DNA of 64,000 nt, from positions 382,501 to 446,500 of the forward strand of contig JACVVK020000228.1 of assembly GCA_018292915.2 (NCBI GenBank), read 5' to 3'. Source of the stretch: Batillaria attramentaria. Its lineage: Eukaryota; Mollusca; Gastropoda; Batillariidae. Positions 22,007 to 34,104 of the stretch are shown piece after piece. Within the stretch, counting starts at the first letter, position 1, and the number at the start of each line of letters is the position of its first letter. Position numbers and translations under genes: made by a program. Below the pieces are notes generated by a model, which saw nothing but the letters and a program-made list of their open reading frames with translations, was not told the DNA's origin and did no database searches.

Positions 22007-23158
22007 TCAGAATTCATCATTTTCAAATTTTTGATTGGAGACAGTGAATTTCTCTGAATTTTGACTACAATGAGTCATGTTTGTGCTGGAGTGTTGTTCC
22101 GACTTTAGTAAATCAGTTGGACGCAGACATGAACATACTATTTGCCGGAATTCTTTCCGGAACTTTGTCCCCGTCAAACAGTACAGATAAAAGTTAATTG
22201 CACTATTGCTGTACCACGTCATGTTTCCAAAAAACACCAGAATGTCCATGACGGCGATAAATGATTCATCTTGCCGTTGCTCGGATGAAACGAAATAATG
22301 GATGTAGAAGATAAAAATCGCAAAAGGAGAGGTCAGCAATAAGAATGTCACTGACAGGACAACAAGAGTTACCGTTACAGACGAAGCTTTCTTTTCACGA
22401 TCCGCAACCCGCTGAGTGTGACCTGTTGCCAGTGTCATTCGGGCGTTACGTACAGACACCGTCAGTTTCCATATCAGTATAGAGTTACTGATGGCAAGCA
22501 GAACAAACGGAATGAAGGATGAAAACAGCAAATCTACAAGGGGCCATACCTTGCTCATAAAACTTCGATATTCCTCAGACAAAGCGGTGCACTTATATGA
22601 AGTGCCATTTCCTCGTGGAACTAGCCCATACCCAAACAGAAAATGGGTGTGAATTAGCACTACTAACAACACCAAAGCGAGTGTAAATAATGTGGATTTC
22701 TTTAGAGTGCAAATCACCCTGACACGATGTGGCCAGACAACAGCGGCAGCTCTCTGAAATGTCATAGCCACCAGCAACCATGCTGACAACACTCCTGAGG
22801 TGTACAAGACGTAACGCAAAACTTTACAGAAGACAATATTAAGTTCCATAACGTTGATATGAAATGTGTAATTGAGCCATATTCTAAAAAGCCCGGAATA
22901 TAAAAGAGAAATATCTGACACGGCAAGCGCCATGAAAAACACATTCATAGCCGATCCCTGTGATCGCATTCTGTAGAGAACAGCAATAATCATCACGTTT
23001 CCAAATGTTCCGAAAAGCAAAATTGTCGGTGGCACGATCTGTGACAATATTAGGCGGACTGCTTTCAGGGTCAGAGTAAGGTCTGTGAGTTCTTCATTGT
23101 AGACACTGGTTGAAACAATGGTGCTGCCAGTACTTCCGTTTGAAGTGGACTGCTCCAT
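22007..23158 (-). CDS. R4: class A GPCR, intronless coding exon
   Basis: 383 residues, clade B. N-terminus with NGS at 7; TM1 about 38-62 with GTFGN (N54); TM2 about 70-93 with S81-D82; sequon N96-Y-T; C111 and C190 as the likely disulfide; Q135-R136-A137 in place of DRY, then WPHRVRVIC; TM5 about 205-230 with P217; TM6 with T-S-P278-F; TM7 N318-S-A-I-N322-F-Y-L-Y326; CLTGTKFR helix 8; cysteines 342 and 344 that could be palmitoylated; tail ending FENDEF. The ATG at 23158 opens MEQSTSNGS, shared with R5 and R6. Near-identical to R5 for about 280 residues. Upstream acceptor at 23558 and TATA/exon 1 at 25240. Confidence 0.92.
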   Translation of the reverse strand: MEQSTSNGSTGSTIVSTSVYNEELTDLTLTLKAVRLILSQIVPPTILLFGTFGNVMIIAVLYRMRSQGSAMNVFFMALAVSDISLLYSGLFRIWLNYTFHINVMELNIVFCKVLRYVLYTSGVLSAWLLVAMTFQRAAAVVWPHRVRVICTLKKSTLFTLALVLLVVLIHTHFLFGYGLVPRGNGTSYKCTALSEEYRSFMSKVWPLVDLLFSSFIPFVLLAISNSILIWKLTVSVRNARMTLATGHTQRVADREKKASSVTVTLVVLSVTFLLLTSPFAIFIFYIHYFVSSEQRQDESFIAVMDILVFFGNMTWYSNSAINFYLYCLTGTKFRKEFRQIVCSCLRPTDLLKSEQHSSTNMTHCSQNSEKFTVSNQKFENDEF

Positions 23159-23560
23159 ATTTCACAGTAACCTGTTTCTTCGTATCAACAGGTGAAAGGA
23201 AATACTGAAGGTTTCAGTGGCTCTCTTGAGTCAGCTGGGTGTCTTTCGAAACACTTTTTGAATCATACACGTGATAACACTGTGAAGTTTCAGTGACGGA
23301 ATTTTCTGTGTGAGTGATTCAAAGCGACTTGTACATCAGGCTGTTTCAGAGAGGGAAAGGAGGGAGGCGCGACATACAGAAAATTACTCTGTTCGTCCGT
23401 TGTTTGAACACTTTTCCTTTTTTCCTCAAACCTTCATCACTTCACGCGTTTCACACATGTGTCTTTGTATTTCGTCTCCAAGCTGATCGGGAAACCTTTT
23501 GAAAATTGTAGTCAATTGTTAGAATAAGGCTGTGTGGCTGCTCAGGGTATATTTTACCTG
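23159..23560 (-). promoter_or_regulatory. R4 5' UTR with 3' splice site
   Basis: The minus strand reads AATTTCTTTTTCAG then GTAAAATATACC; the exon starts at 23557. About 400 nt of 5' UTR follow. Confidence 0.55.
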
Positions 23561-25239
23561 AAAAAGAAATTATAGTCTGTAAAAGTAATGAATGTTAATC
23601 TGTCTCAGTCATTGTACAGTGTCATCTAAAATAAACAAGACAAATTTTGTTTTGGCACTGTAAGAAAATAGTCACAGGTCACTTTTTTGGCAGTTGAATT
23701 GTCATCTGAAATATATGTGTAAGTCTAAAACAACACAAAGTGTTTTGAATTGTTTTCATTTCTTAACGTACCACTCTTTGTCGCGTCCAGTCATCGTCTG
23801 ACAGTCTGCGGTTTCTAGGCCAGTCTGTGCTGTGTAGACTTTTAATCCTTCAAGTACCAGCATCAGGCATTGTCAGTAGCTCACAAACGTCTTTTCAGTC
23901 TCATGTAGGTATTGGTCAGGTTAGCAATCATTACTCAACTCAGTAAGCACGCCAATGCAGGTTGTCCGGCCGGCTCGTCAATAACGGGTTGGATGCGACA
24001 AAGAGTGACACTGCCAGAAATAAGAACACCTCAAAATTTCTTAGACTGTTGTTTTAGACTGAAATTTGACTGTATTCACTGTATTCTGTTACCTTTATGC
24101 CCTTATAAAAAGTAATCAAATTTCACTTTTAAGTTCAGCCGGAAATCGTGAATGTCGCAAAACCACTGTGTGGGAGTCGTGCATCACGTGACGTAGGTAA
24201 ATTATGTTCGTTTTACATACCATTCGCTTTCTGAATGTCTCGCGACTTGTCTGACTGTGGTATTTGTTTGTTTGGTTGGTTTTCGTTCTTGTTTTTATTG
24301 ATTTTTATCCACTTACTACTTTACAGCGTATGTAGTATGTAGTATATTGTTGTCCTTTGAATCGATCAAGAAGGCTAAAGACAAACAGAAAGAAATCGGA
24401 ACAACCCAAGAGTAACATGAAGGGACCAGAATCTCAGTATTTGTGAGGCACACGCGGAAAACGTTCCAGTGGTATTACTTCAGAAAGATTAAAAAAGTAA
24501 ACACATGACACATACATTTCAAACTAACCATTAAACTAATAGGAAAGACTTGTTACGTGATTGGGGGGTGACCGTCAGATGTTCGTCTATTCGGCAATTT
24601 TTTTTTTTTTTTTTGTGGTGTGTGTGTGTGTGTGTGTTGGTGTGTGTGTGTGTGTTGGTGTGTGTGTGTTGTGTGTGTGTGTGTGTTTTGTTTTGTTTTG
24701 TTGTTGTTGGTGTTCTTGTTGATGTTGTTCTTGTTGTTGTTGTTTGTGTTGTGGTTTATATGTGATATAATAACTATAGCAATGACGTTAACTTTTTGAA
24801 GATATTACTTTTTTTTTTTTTTTTTTTTTGAAGAGTGGTTTGATCGTGATCAGATGTAATCTCCTTGTTCCCTGGATTTAACATTTACAAATGACGCCTG
24901 CACACACCCACTTCCGGAAGTTTAGATATCTCACAGTTTTTAACATACATATTCAATTGTGTTCTGAGTAGCAGCTTCGTCGACCGGTAAAGCTGGGTCG
25001 TGGATTGTTGTCTGTTGTTTTGATATGTGTATCTCGGTTTTCTCTTTCTATTGTGTTGAGTTGTATGGATTTAAAGTCGGAGACAGAGTGTGAGAACTCC
25101 TTTGATAATACAGATTTTGCGAACGTAAGTTGAATTGAAATCTGGTGTCAATTCATGTAACAAATACGCTCTTTCTGCTATAAAACACACCCGATGTTTT
25201 ACACAGGAAAGAGTGTCCAGAGATGTACAGAACACTCAC
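23561..25239 (-). other. Predicted R4 intron
   Basis: No coding seen. A near-identical copy lies at 31158-33306. Contains T and GT/TTG tracts at 24600-24750. The R5 copy carries about 590 extra bp after its 24.53-kb equivalent. Confidence 0.55.
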
Positions 25240-25297
25240 CACCTTCCAATGCTAAAACAGTTTTGCGGAAAATAGCGGGTGTCGTATAATTTATATA
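25240..25297 (-). promoter_or_regulatory. R4 TATA box, short first exon and splice donor
   Basis: Minus strand: TATATAAA at 25297-25290, exon end GCATTGGAAGGTG at 25240, donor GTGAGT (25239-25234). TATA-to-donor distance is 57 nt, against 54 in the other three copies. Confidence 0.6.
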
Positions 25298-25338
25298 CGC
25301 AAAGCAAGTTACAACAAGCTACCCTAAGCGCGCGCGCG

Positions 25339-25369
25339 CATGTGTGTGTGTGTGTGTGTGGTGTTGTGT

Positions 25370-25410
<41 letters not shown>

Positions 25411-25418
25411 TGTGTGTG
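25339..25418. repeat. (GT)n tract upstream of R4 TATA
   Basis: About 80 bp with GG interruptions; same position relative to TATA as at R2, R5 and R7. Confidence 0.95.
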
Positions 25419-26066
25419 CGAAGCATATTTTGTGACATGATACTGTTCCAAAATAATTTTACAGAGAACAGTATTATGGTTGTAAGAGATTTATTTTCAA
25501 CGATTTTTTTTACATACGAGTTGGAAGTTTCTGTTCTATCACTGGTTAATCTCACCTGTTAGAAATAAAAGCATATCTCCTAGAACCTAGGAGGAAATAG
25601 TGTGTTGATTTAGCGGGATGCACAGAAGAAAAGGTGACATAAACTTTGTAGTAGTTTGCCTGTTTCCTGGATATGACTATGTTTATGTTTCCAAAAATAT
25701 TTCACGATCGAGGTTCAACTATCTGAATCACAGTAAAATATTATTCAAAGTAATTTATTACACCAATTACGGTATGATATTTTTGGTAAGTAGCTTTGCA
25801 GTGAATATATGGGTGACAGTTTGTTTGTTTTGATTTTTACTTTCCTATAATCTGTGTCTGTATATTTATGAATATGTAATTTTCAGAATTAGCACCTTTT
25901 GTTTATTTTTATTATTTTTATTTATTTTATTTTACTTACAGATTTTTTTATTTTTTTAGGGTGGGGTGGAGGGAGGTTTATTACAGCGGGTAACACAGAA
26001 CAAAGTTAACATTAACTGCCACATAAATTTGTCCAGCGCAGAAATCCGGATGATTTATTATCTAGA
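25419..26066. other. Shared upstream flank
   Basis: No gene seen. Near-identical to 33.47-34.10 kb; diverged copies at 11.05 and 51.2 kb. Confidence 0.65.
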
Positions 26067-26433
26067 CGAAAGTGTACATATGTTTGAATATATTAGGCAT
26101 ACAACAGAGAGAGAGAGAGAGAGAGTAAAGCTGTTATGCTGATCGGGTTCATTCCTGTAATTCCTTTTCGGAAGATGTGGGCGCAGAGAAAAGAAGAACC
26201 AACGGGGCTTCGGGCTAGCCTGTTATCTCCTGCTGCAGGTGATGAGTCAAGTGGGCAAGTCAAGTCAGGCAAGTCCAGTATTATTAACTAATTCAGGAAC
26301 GGAAGATGCAGCATTGGCGGATCTACAGGTCACATAATACAGGTCAAATGGAGAAGGTCAGTAATAATAATAATAATAATTGTTCTTGTATGGCGCAGAA
26401 AGTCTGCCCAAGAGCCGGAGCACTCAGTGCGCG

Positions 26434-26437
<4 letters not shown>
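26067..26437 (+). repeat. Recurrent (GA)n-linked block, copy 3
   Basis: GA tract at 26105-26125 and the conserved ATGTGGGCGC segment, then (TAA)n. It has an extra GTCAAGTCAGGCAA in the tract where other copies read GTGGGCAAGTCC. Confidence 0.75.
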
Positions 26438-26471
<34 letters not shown>

Positions 26472-26476
26472 CCGAC

Positions 26477-26514
<38 letters not shown>

Positions 26515-26532
26515 CACACACACACACACACG
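26438..26532. repeat. (CA)n microsatellite, interrupted
   Basis: About 95 bp, broken by GACCCGACGG. Confidence 0.95.
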
Positions 26533-27479
26533 GCGGACGTGGGATACAGGGGAGGATACAGTAAAGAAAAAAAAATAGTTGAAAGCTTGCCGAAACAGGT
26601 TTTTAAGGTGTGCCTTGAACTGTGACAGAGCAGGGAGATTCCTAAGTGAGACGGGCACGTAAGTAAGAGTGTGATATTATTGACATAAATTTCCTTTGTT
26701 TTCCTCAAATTTTCACATGTGCTTAAAGTGCATTAATTTTAACCTATGTGTGTGGGAATGGATAAGAGGCATGTTTGGTATGTCAGAAAATGATAGGCTT
26801 GGATTGACAGGTGGCCTGTTGTGTGTTGTTCCGTCATGATCAGACTGAAATGGTGACAGTCGTGTACTTTCATAGCAATACAGTACGCGGCACACTGTTG
26901 CGAGCGACACAGTCACCGTGACCATAAACTTACGACGGGTAAAAAAGTTAAATCAGTATAGAGATTTGCAAATGCCACTTCTCTTGGTATGGTAGGGTCT
27001 ACTGCGGTTTCTGCTTTTTTCCATTGTCAATGATCTCCGCTTACAGAAGATGTTGATATTACAATTAGTGTACTATGCATCCTCAATACATGGTAAGCGG
27101 CCTTCAGTATCGTCGTAAATATACGATATTGATCATTTCCGCTCTGATTTGTACTGTTGGCTGAGACAAATTGGCGAGCTGCTGGCAGCGCGCGGCGAAG
27201 AAACCTTCAGTATACAAGAACTCACAGAACGTACACACATTTAGCAATGCTAATATGGTTACGTACGCGTTAGCTCAACCTACAGTTACGCACATCAGAT
27301 CTCACAGGTCCACAGCTGCATGCACCGGAACAAACAGCGTTTGTATTTTCCAAGATTCTTTTATTCACCGAGCATTCATACCGGCGTACCTTCCTCCTCC
27401 ATCCCCCTCCTTCCAACACAACATGTCACAGTTACACCCAAAACAACTCGCACATACTCTAGCTTACTAAGGGACACGG

Positions 27480-27512
<33 letters not shown>

Positions 27513-28240
27513 TTGTACAAACCACTCCATTTGTCAAAACATTGTCATATCCTATTTTATTGCAGCGGCTCACCTGTGCGAAATGCCCGAGATGTGACGT
27601 CATATGTGTAACTTGTGCAGGAATCCGAAACCAGTATTAACGGGCGTTTGTACAGTGTTGGAGAGCTAGTCCTAGGTGAAAAATCGTAGTCATCTAATAA
27701 GCTGTTATATGACAGAATTACAGTATACAAATCAAAACATGATCTGAGAAAAGTCACCTGCCTGGTAGCATCTTCTGTAAGGAAAAGTGTAATGGGACTG
27801 AGCCCCCTGAGTCACCAAAGGTGTAAAAGGACATCAAACTTGTTTATACTAAACCTGAGAAGTTCAAAGATAATGAAATGTGAAACACTGACTTCTGCTG
27901 ACGAAATACGGACCCTGAGTGGACGTATTGTTCACATATATCATCCGTTGACATTTTTCAGCTTTATATTAGTAACTGTTTGGCTGCTCTCTGTACTCTG
28001 TGTACATCTGATTTTCTTGATGCAGTATCTGCAGGATTCACCTGTGGCAGACGACACTGTTTGCGTCGTTTCTGCAAAAGAGATCGATTAGCTAGGAGAA
28101 GTATCGTTGTCGTGAAGTAGGCTATGTTTGACCCTATGCTTTCTAGTGGATCTTCATCGGAACACTCATATGAACCAAGATTATCTTTTTATGCTTTGTC
28201 CATGAGATTTTCCTCGCTACCCGTCGCCACCTTGAAACTA
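26533..28240. other. R4 unit distal flank
   Basis: No gene accepted. Near-identical to copy 2 up to the (CA)n at 27485-27511, then matches 53.15-53.5 kb at about 27.87-28.17 kb. One short frame there, reading YLQDSPVADDTVCVVSAKEI to a stop, is kept at 53.33 kb with one change. Confidence 0.55.
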
Positions 28241-29330
28241 CAGCCTTCACAAAAAGTTAAGGACCACTTGCAAATATCATTAGAGAGAGATAGCAGGCAT
28301 TCGTCGGCTAACATTCTTCGTCGTTAGGAGCCGAAGACGCGCGCACAAATCTTTAGCATAGCAGCGGCCTTCGTCGGCGGTACGCGTTCGCGACAGAGTG
28401 GTGTCCCTTCACTCGATCTGTATGAGTCATTGTTTTTTTTTCAATAAATTGTTTGTACTCGTGCATGCTGTCAACTGTCTTCTACATCAACACATTAGTG
28501 TTTATCAGCCGGAAGCAAAAGTAAGAGCACACTGAATCGAATACTTTTTGCACCTATCCTGCAAAAAAAAAAAAATCCCGACATTTCCCAGGTTGACGAG
28601 AGACAAGGAGGTCATTTGTGCGATGTTCACCATCATGGTAAATCAAACTTGCGCAAAAAATGGTACCCATTTCACAGGCCAAAATGTACAAGCGCCGTAC
28701 CGTTACCGATGCGAAAGATCATATCGGTCAAGAAATATGATGTTCAAAACAAAGTAAAACTCAGTTTAAACCTTCAAACCTCTAAGAAAAGACAAGAAAT
28801 AGCGAACGAACTCACCTTCGGATTTCAGCCTGTTTTTACGACGAAGATACGGATGCTCGTCGGCTCTTCAATATGCGCGCATGCGCAGTCGGCGAAAATT
28901 GTGGGGAATCCCGACGAAGGTTGGCCGACTTGCTATCTCTCTCTATTCAACTTTTGTCGTGGTGGCATGCTGGTGTAGTGCTGAACATCGCTGAATCGGC
29001 GGCTTATGTAGGCAAACAAATGAGCACAGTTCATAACCAGGGATGCATTCTTTGACCTGCATCTCATTTTGGCCGTGCAGAAAGCCCCAGGTATCGCTCA
29101 CTGAACACTGAAACTCGGTCTAGTTTTGCCGAAATTGCAGATTTTCAAACGCGCCAAGCATGCTGTGTGATGCGCACGTGCCATCCACACAGTGGTCGCC
29201 ATGTTCATTAATTACCCCTTAACCTTGCTACCGAACTTTACGGGAAAAAATTGTTATTCGTTTATGTTTTCTGATTTATTGAAACTGTCACCCATTATGT
29301 TGACTGGTCCTTAACTTTTTGTGAAGACTG
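28241..29330. mobile_element. Non-autonomous Tc1/mariner-like element
   Basis: Inverted ends start CAGYCTTCACAAAAAGTTAA and continue GGACCA (about 26 bp, one mismatch) at 28241 and 29330. TA dinucleotides flank both (28239-28240, 29331-29332). About 1.09 kb. No transposase frame was recognised on either strand. Confidence 0.75.
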
Positions 29331-29332
29331 TA

Positions 29333-29609
29333 TATAGTCGCACCGTTAGGGGCTAGAACTCTTCAGGATACTGCATCCTTCTACCGTTGTCGCCTCCCCT
29401 GAACCAGTCGTCGCGCCTACTTGACGTGATGGAGAATAATGTTTGTGTTTCGGAACTGGGTAGGATCGGTGAGGGTTTAACATACCCACCCTCCTACCCA
29501 TTTACCCCTTACGGACTTTAAATTAAACATTTGATAAGAACACGTCAATGTGGGTATGTGAATCAACTCATACAGGCAGGCAGCGGGAGAGGGAAAGGGA
29601 AGGAGAGAG
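29333..29609. other. 3' flank of R5
   Basis: GGGGCTAGAACTYTTCAG, TCGCCTCCCCTGAACCAGTC and GTCAATGTGGGTATGTGAAT recur at 53.57-53.8 kb, and in part at 21.8 and 58.99 kb. GA-rich up to the stop codon. Confidence 0.65.
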
Positions 29610-30755
29610 TCAGAATTCATCATATTCAACTGCTGCATTGGAGACAGTGCATTGCTCTGAATTTTGACTACAATGAGTCATGTTTGTGCTGGAGTGTTGT
29701 TCCGACTTTAGTAAGTCAGCTGGACGCAGACATGAACATACTATTTGCCGGAATTCTTTCCGGAACTTTGTCCCCGTCAAACAGTACAGATAAAAGTTAA
29801 CTGCACTATTGCTGTACCACGTCATGTTTCCCACAAACAACAGAATATTCATGACGGCGATAAATAATTCATCTTGATCGAGTGAAATGAAATAACTGAC
29901 GTAGAAGATGACTATCGCAAATGGAGAGGTGAGCAATAAGAATGTCACTGACAGGACAACAAGAGTTACTGTAACAGATGAAGCTTTCTTTTCACGATCC
30001 GCAACCCGCTGAGTGTGACCTGTTGCCAGTGTCATTCGGGCGTTACGTACAGACACCGTCAGTTTCCATATCAGTATAGAGTTACTGATGGCAAGCAGAA
30101 CAAACGGAATGAAGGATGAAAACAGCAAATCTACAAGGGGCCATACCTTGCTCATAAAACTTCGATATTCCTCAGACAAAGCGGTGCACTTATATGAAGT
30201 GCCATTTCCTCGTGGAACTAGCCCATACCCAAACAGAAAATGGGTGTGAATTAGCACTACTAACAACACCAAAGCGAGTGTAAATAATGTGGATTTCTTT
30301 AGAGTGCAAATCACCCTGACACGATGTGGCCAGACAACAGCGGCAGCTCTCTGAAATGTCATAGCCACCAGCAACCATGCTGACAACACTCCTGAGGTGT
30401 ACAAGACGTAACGCAAAACTTTACAGAAGACAATATTAAGTTCCATAACGTTGATATGAAATGTGTAATTGAGCCATATTCTGAAAAGCCCGGAATATAA
30501 AAGAGAAATATCTGACACGGCAAGCGCCATGAAAAACACATTCATAGCTGATCCTTGTGATCGCATTCTGTAGAGAACAGCAATAATCATCACGTTTCCA
30601 AATGTTCCGAAAAGCAAAATTGTCGGTGGCACGATCTGCGACAATATGAGGCGGACTGCTTTCAGGGTCAGAGTAAGGTCTGTGAGTTCTTCATTGTAGA
30701 CACTGGTTGAAACAATGGTGCTGCCAGTACTTCCGTTTGAAGTGGACTGCTCCAT
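29610..30755 (-). CDS. R5: class A GPCR, recent twin of R4
   Basis: 381 residues, clade B. Residues 1 to about 281 equal R4 exactly, with only a few synonymous base changes, including all of TM1-TM5 and the QRA motif. After TSPFAI, TM6, ECL3 and early TM7 differ at about 15 positions plus a two-residue deletion. The tail differs in its last 12 residues and ends VEYDEF. NSAVNFYLYCLTGTKFRKEF is kept. The ATG at 30755 has the same context as R4. An acceptor at 31155 and a TATA/exon-1 module at 33307 are conserved, so the copy took its own promoter. Both copies look functional; the difference may alter ligand choice (inference). Confidence 0.92.
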   Translation of the reverse strand: MEQSTSNGSTGSTIVSTSVYNEELTDLTLTLKAVRLILSQIVPPTILLFGTFGNVMIIAVLYRMRSQGSAMNVFFMALAVSDISLLYSGLFRIWLNYTFHINVMELNIVFCKVLRYVLYTSGVLSAWLLVAMTFQRAAAVVWPHRVRVICTLKKSTLFTLALVLLVVLIHTHFLFGYGLVPRGNGTSYKCTALSEEYRSFMSKVWPLVDLLFSSFIPFVLLAISNSILIWKLTVSVRNARMTLATGHTQRVADREKKASSVTVTLVVLSVTFLLLTSPFAIVIFYVSYFISLDQDELFIAVMNILLFVGNMTWYSNSAVNFYLYCLTGTKFRKEFRQIVCSCLRPADLLKSEQHSSTNMTHCSQNSEQCTVSNAAVEYDEF

Positions 30756-31157
30756 ATTTCACAGTAACCTGTTTCTTCGTATCAACAGGTGAAAGGAAAT
30801 ACTGAAGGTTTCAGTGGCTCTCTTGAGTCAGCTGGGTGTCTTTCGAAACACTTTTTGAATCATACACGTGATAACACTGTGAAGTTTCAGTGACGGAATT
30901 TTCTGTGTGAGTGATTCAAAGCGACTTGTACATCAGGCTGTTTCAGAGAGGGAAAGGAGGGAGGCGCGACATACAGAAAATTACTCTGTTCGTCCGTTGT
31001 TTGAACACTTTTCCTTTTTTCCTCAAACCTTCATCACTTCACGCGTTTCACACATGTGTCTTTGTATTTCGTCTCCAAGCTGATCGGGAAACCTTTTGAA
31101 AATTGTAGTCAATTGTTAGAATAAGGCTGTGTGGCTGCTCAGGGTATATTTTACCTG
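30756..31157 (-). promoter_or_regulatory. R5 5' UTR with 3' splice site
   Basis: Same acceptor as R4 (TTTCTTTTTCAG then GTAAAATATACC); the exon starts at 31154. Confidence 0.55.
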
Positions 31158-32361
31158 AAAAAGAAATTATAGTCTGTAAAAGTAATGAATGTTAATCTGT
31201 CTCAGTCATTGTACAGTGTCATCTAAAATAAACAAGACAAATTTTGTTTTGGCACTGTAAGAAAATAGTCACAGGTCACTTTTTTGGCAGATGAATTGTC
31301 ATCTGAAATATATGTGTAAGTCTAAAACAACACAAAGTGTTTTGAATTGTTTTCATTTCTTAACGTACAACTCTTTGTCGCGTCCAGTCATTGTCTTTCT
31401 AGGCCAGTTTGTGATGTGTTGACGTTTAATCCAACAAGTATTAGCATCAGGCATTGTCAGTAGCTCACAAACGTCTTTTTAGTCTCATGTAGGTATTGGT
31501 CAGGTTAGCAATCATTACTCAACTCAGTAAGCACGCCAATGCAGGTTGTCCGGCCGGCTCGTCAATAACGGGTTGGATGCGACAAAGAGTGACACTGCCA
31601 GAAATAAGAACACCTCAAAATTTCTTAGACTGTTGTTTTAGACTGAAATTTGACTGTATTCACTGTATTCTGTTACCTTTATGCCCTTATAAAAAGTAAT
31701 CAAATTTCACTTTTAAGTTCAGCCGGAAATCGTGAATGTCGCAAAACCACTGTGTGGGAGTCGTGCATCACGTGACGTAGGTAAATTATGTTCGTTTTAC
31801 ACACCATTCGCTTTCTGAATGTCTCGCGACTTGTCTGACTGTGGTATTTGTTTGTTTGGTTGGTTTTCGTTCTTGTTTTTATTGATTTTTATCCACTTAC
31901 TACTTTACAGCGTATGTAGTATGTAGTATATTGTTGTCCTTTGAATCGATCAAGAAGGCTAAAGACAAACAGAAAGAAATCGGAACAACCCAAGAGTAAC
32001 ATGAAGGGACCAGAATCTCAGTATTTGTGAGGCACACGCGGAAAACGTTCCAGTGGTATTACTTCAGAAAGATTAAAAAAGTAAACACATGACACATACA
32101 TTTCAAACTAACCATGAAACTAATAAACTAAATGTTTTACAGATAGCGAGGAGAAAATCTGATCGGCGGTCATTTGTTTGTTTAATCCCTCTTTAACATT
32201 CCTAGCTGGCCACGAAAACAGTACGAAATACCATGAGATTAACCATGATAGTGTGGGATTACCCTAACATGGCCTCCCGCAGTCTGGTCTTACCGTCAGA
32301 TCTAAACCTAATCTTGCCAAATGATATGCTTATCAGTTACCCACATTTCTACAGTCAAGAG

Positions 32362-32448
<87 letters not shown>

Positions 32449-33306
32449 CAATTCTCAATGCACCTTGGCAAGCATCGGATAAACGTGGCGACAGTAAATG
32501 GCCACTAACGACCAAATCTTGTCATAGAAAACCGTTACAAAGTAAAATGTAGCTAATTATGATTATTTGAAGATGATACAGTGCGCATACAGGTGAATTT
32601 TATGTACGTGCTTCTCAGCAAAGCCATTCACTCGACTGTGCGACAGTCTGAAATACGAGACAGAGCGGAAGTAAAATATATAGTTATAATGGTTTACACT
32701 GTACTTATGCACGTGTAGGAAAGACTTGTTACGTGATTTGGGGGTGACTGTCAGATGTTCGTCTATTCGGCAAGTTTTTTGTGTGTGTGTTTTTTTTTTT
32801 TTGTTTTGTTTTGTTGTTGTTGGTGTTCTTGTTGATGTTGTTCTTGTTGTTGTTGGTTGTGTTGTGGTTTATATGTGATATAATAACTATATCAATGACG
32901 TTAACTTTTTGAAGATATTACTTTTTTTTTTTTTGAAGCAGTGTTGATCGTGATCAGATGTAATCTCCTTGTTCCCGGATTTAACATTTACAATGACGCC
33001 TGCAACACCCACTTCCGGAAGTTTAGATATCTCACAGTTTTTAACATACATATTTCAATTGTGTTCTGAGTAGCAGCTTCGACCGGTAAGCTGGATCGTT
33101 GATTGTTTTCTCTTTCTATTGTGTTGAGTTGTATGGATTTAAAGTCGGAGACAGAGTGTGAGAACTCCTTTGATAATACAGATTTTGCGAACGTAAGTTG
33201 AATTGAAATCTGGTGTCAATTCATGTAACAAATACGCTCTTTCTGCTATAATCACACCCGATGTTTTACACAGAAAAGAGTGTCCAGAGATGTACAGAAC
33301 ACTCAC
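31158..33306 (-). other. Predicted R5 intron with copy-specific insertion
   Basis: Near-identical to the R4 intron except for about 590 bp at 32126-32716 holding (CA)n 32362-32445, absent from R4. No coding seen. Confidence 0.55.
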
Positions 33307-33361
33307 CACCTTCCAATGCTAAAACAGTTTTGCGGAAAATAGCGGTGTAGTAAAATTTATA
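33307..33361 (-). promoter_or_regulatory. R5 TATA box, short first exon and splice donor
   Basis: Minus strand: TATAAATT at 33361-33354, exon end GCATTGGAAGGTG at 33307, donor GTGAGT (33306-33301). Spacing 54 nt, as at R2 and R7. Confidence 0.6.
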
Positions 33362-33402
33362 CGTAAAGCAAGTTACAACAAGCTACCCTAAGCAAGCAAG
33401 CG

Positions 33403-33403
<1 letters not shown>

Positions 33404-33468
<65 letters not shown>
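33404..33468. repeat. (GT)n tract upstream of R5 TATA
   Basis: About 65 bp, pure. Confidence 0.95.
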
Positions 33469-33471
<3 letters not shown>

Positions 33472-34104
33472 AGCATATTTTGTGACATGATACTGATCCA
33501 AAAATAATTTTACAGAGAACAGTATTATGGTTGTAAGAGATTTATTTTCAACGAGTCGTTTTACATACGAGTTGAAGTTCTGTTTCTATCATTGGTTAAT
33601 CTCACCTGTTAGAAATAAAAACATATCTCCTAGAACCTAGGAGGAAATAGTGTGTTGATTTAGCGGGATGCACAGAAGAAAAGGTGGACATAAACTTTGT
33701 AGTAGTTTGCCTGTTTCCTGGATATGACTATGTTTATGTTTCCAAAAATATTTCACGATCGAGGTTCAACTATCTGAATCACAGTAAAATATTATTCAAA
33801 GTAATTTATTACACCAATTACGGTATGATATTTTTGGTAAGTAGCTGTGCAGTGAATATATGGGTGACAGTTTGTTTGTTTTGCTTTTTACTTTCCTATA
33901 ATCTGTGTCTGTATAATTTATGAATATGTGATTTTCAGATTTAGCACATTTTATTTATTTATTTATTTTTTGTTTTATTTTATTTTACTTACAGATTTTT
34001 TTATTTTTTTAGGGTGGGGTGGAGGGAGGTTTATTACAGCGGGTAACACAGAACAAAGTTAACATTAACTGCCACATAAATTTGTCCAGCGCAGAAATCC
34101 GGAT
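33469..34104. other. Shared upstream flank (copy of 25.42-26.07 kb)
   Basis: No gene seen. Differs from its twin by scattered substitutions and short indels only. Confidence 0.65.

Noticed and set aside
32233..32508. Open frames of Thr-His or Cys-Val repeats at the (CA)n tracts (here and at many other places)
   Set aside because: They are microsatellites read through in frame; no start context or conserved flank.
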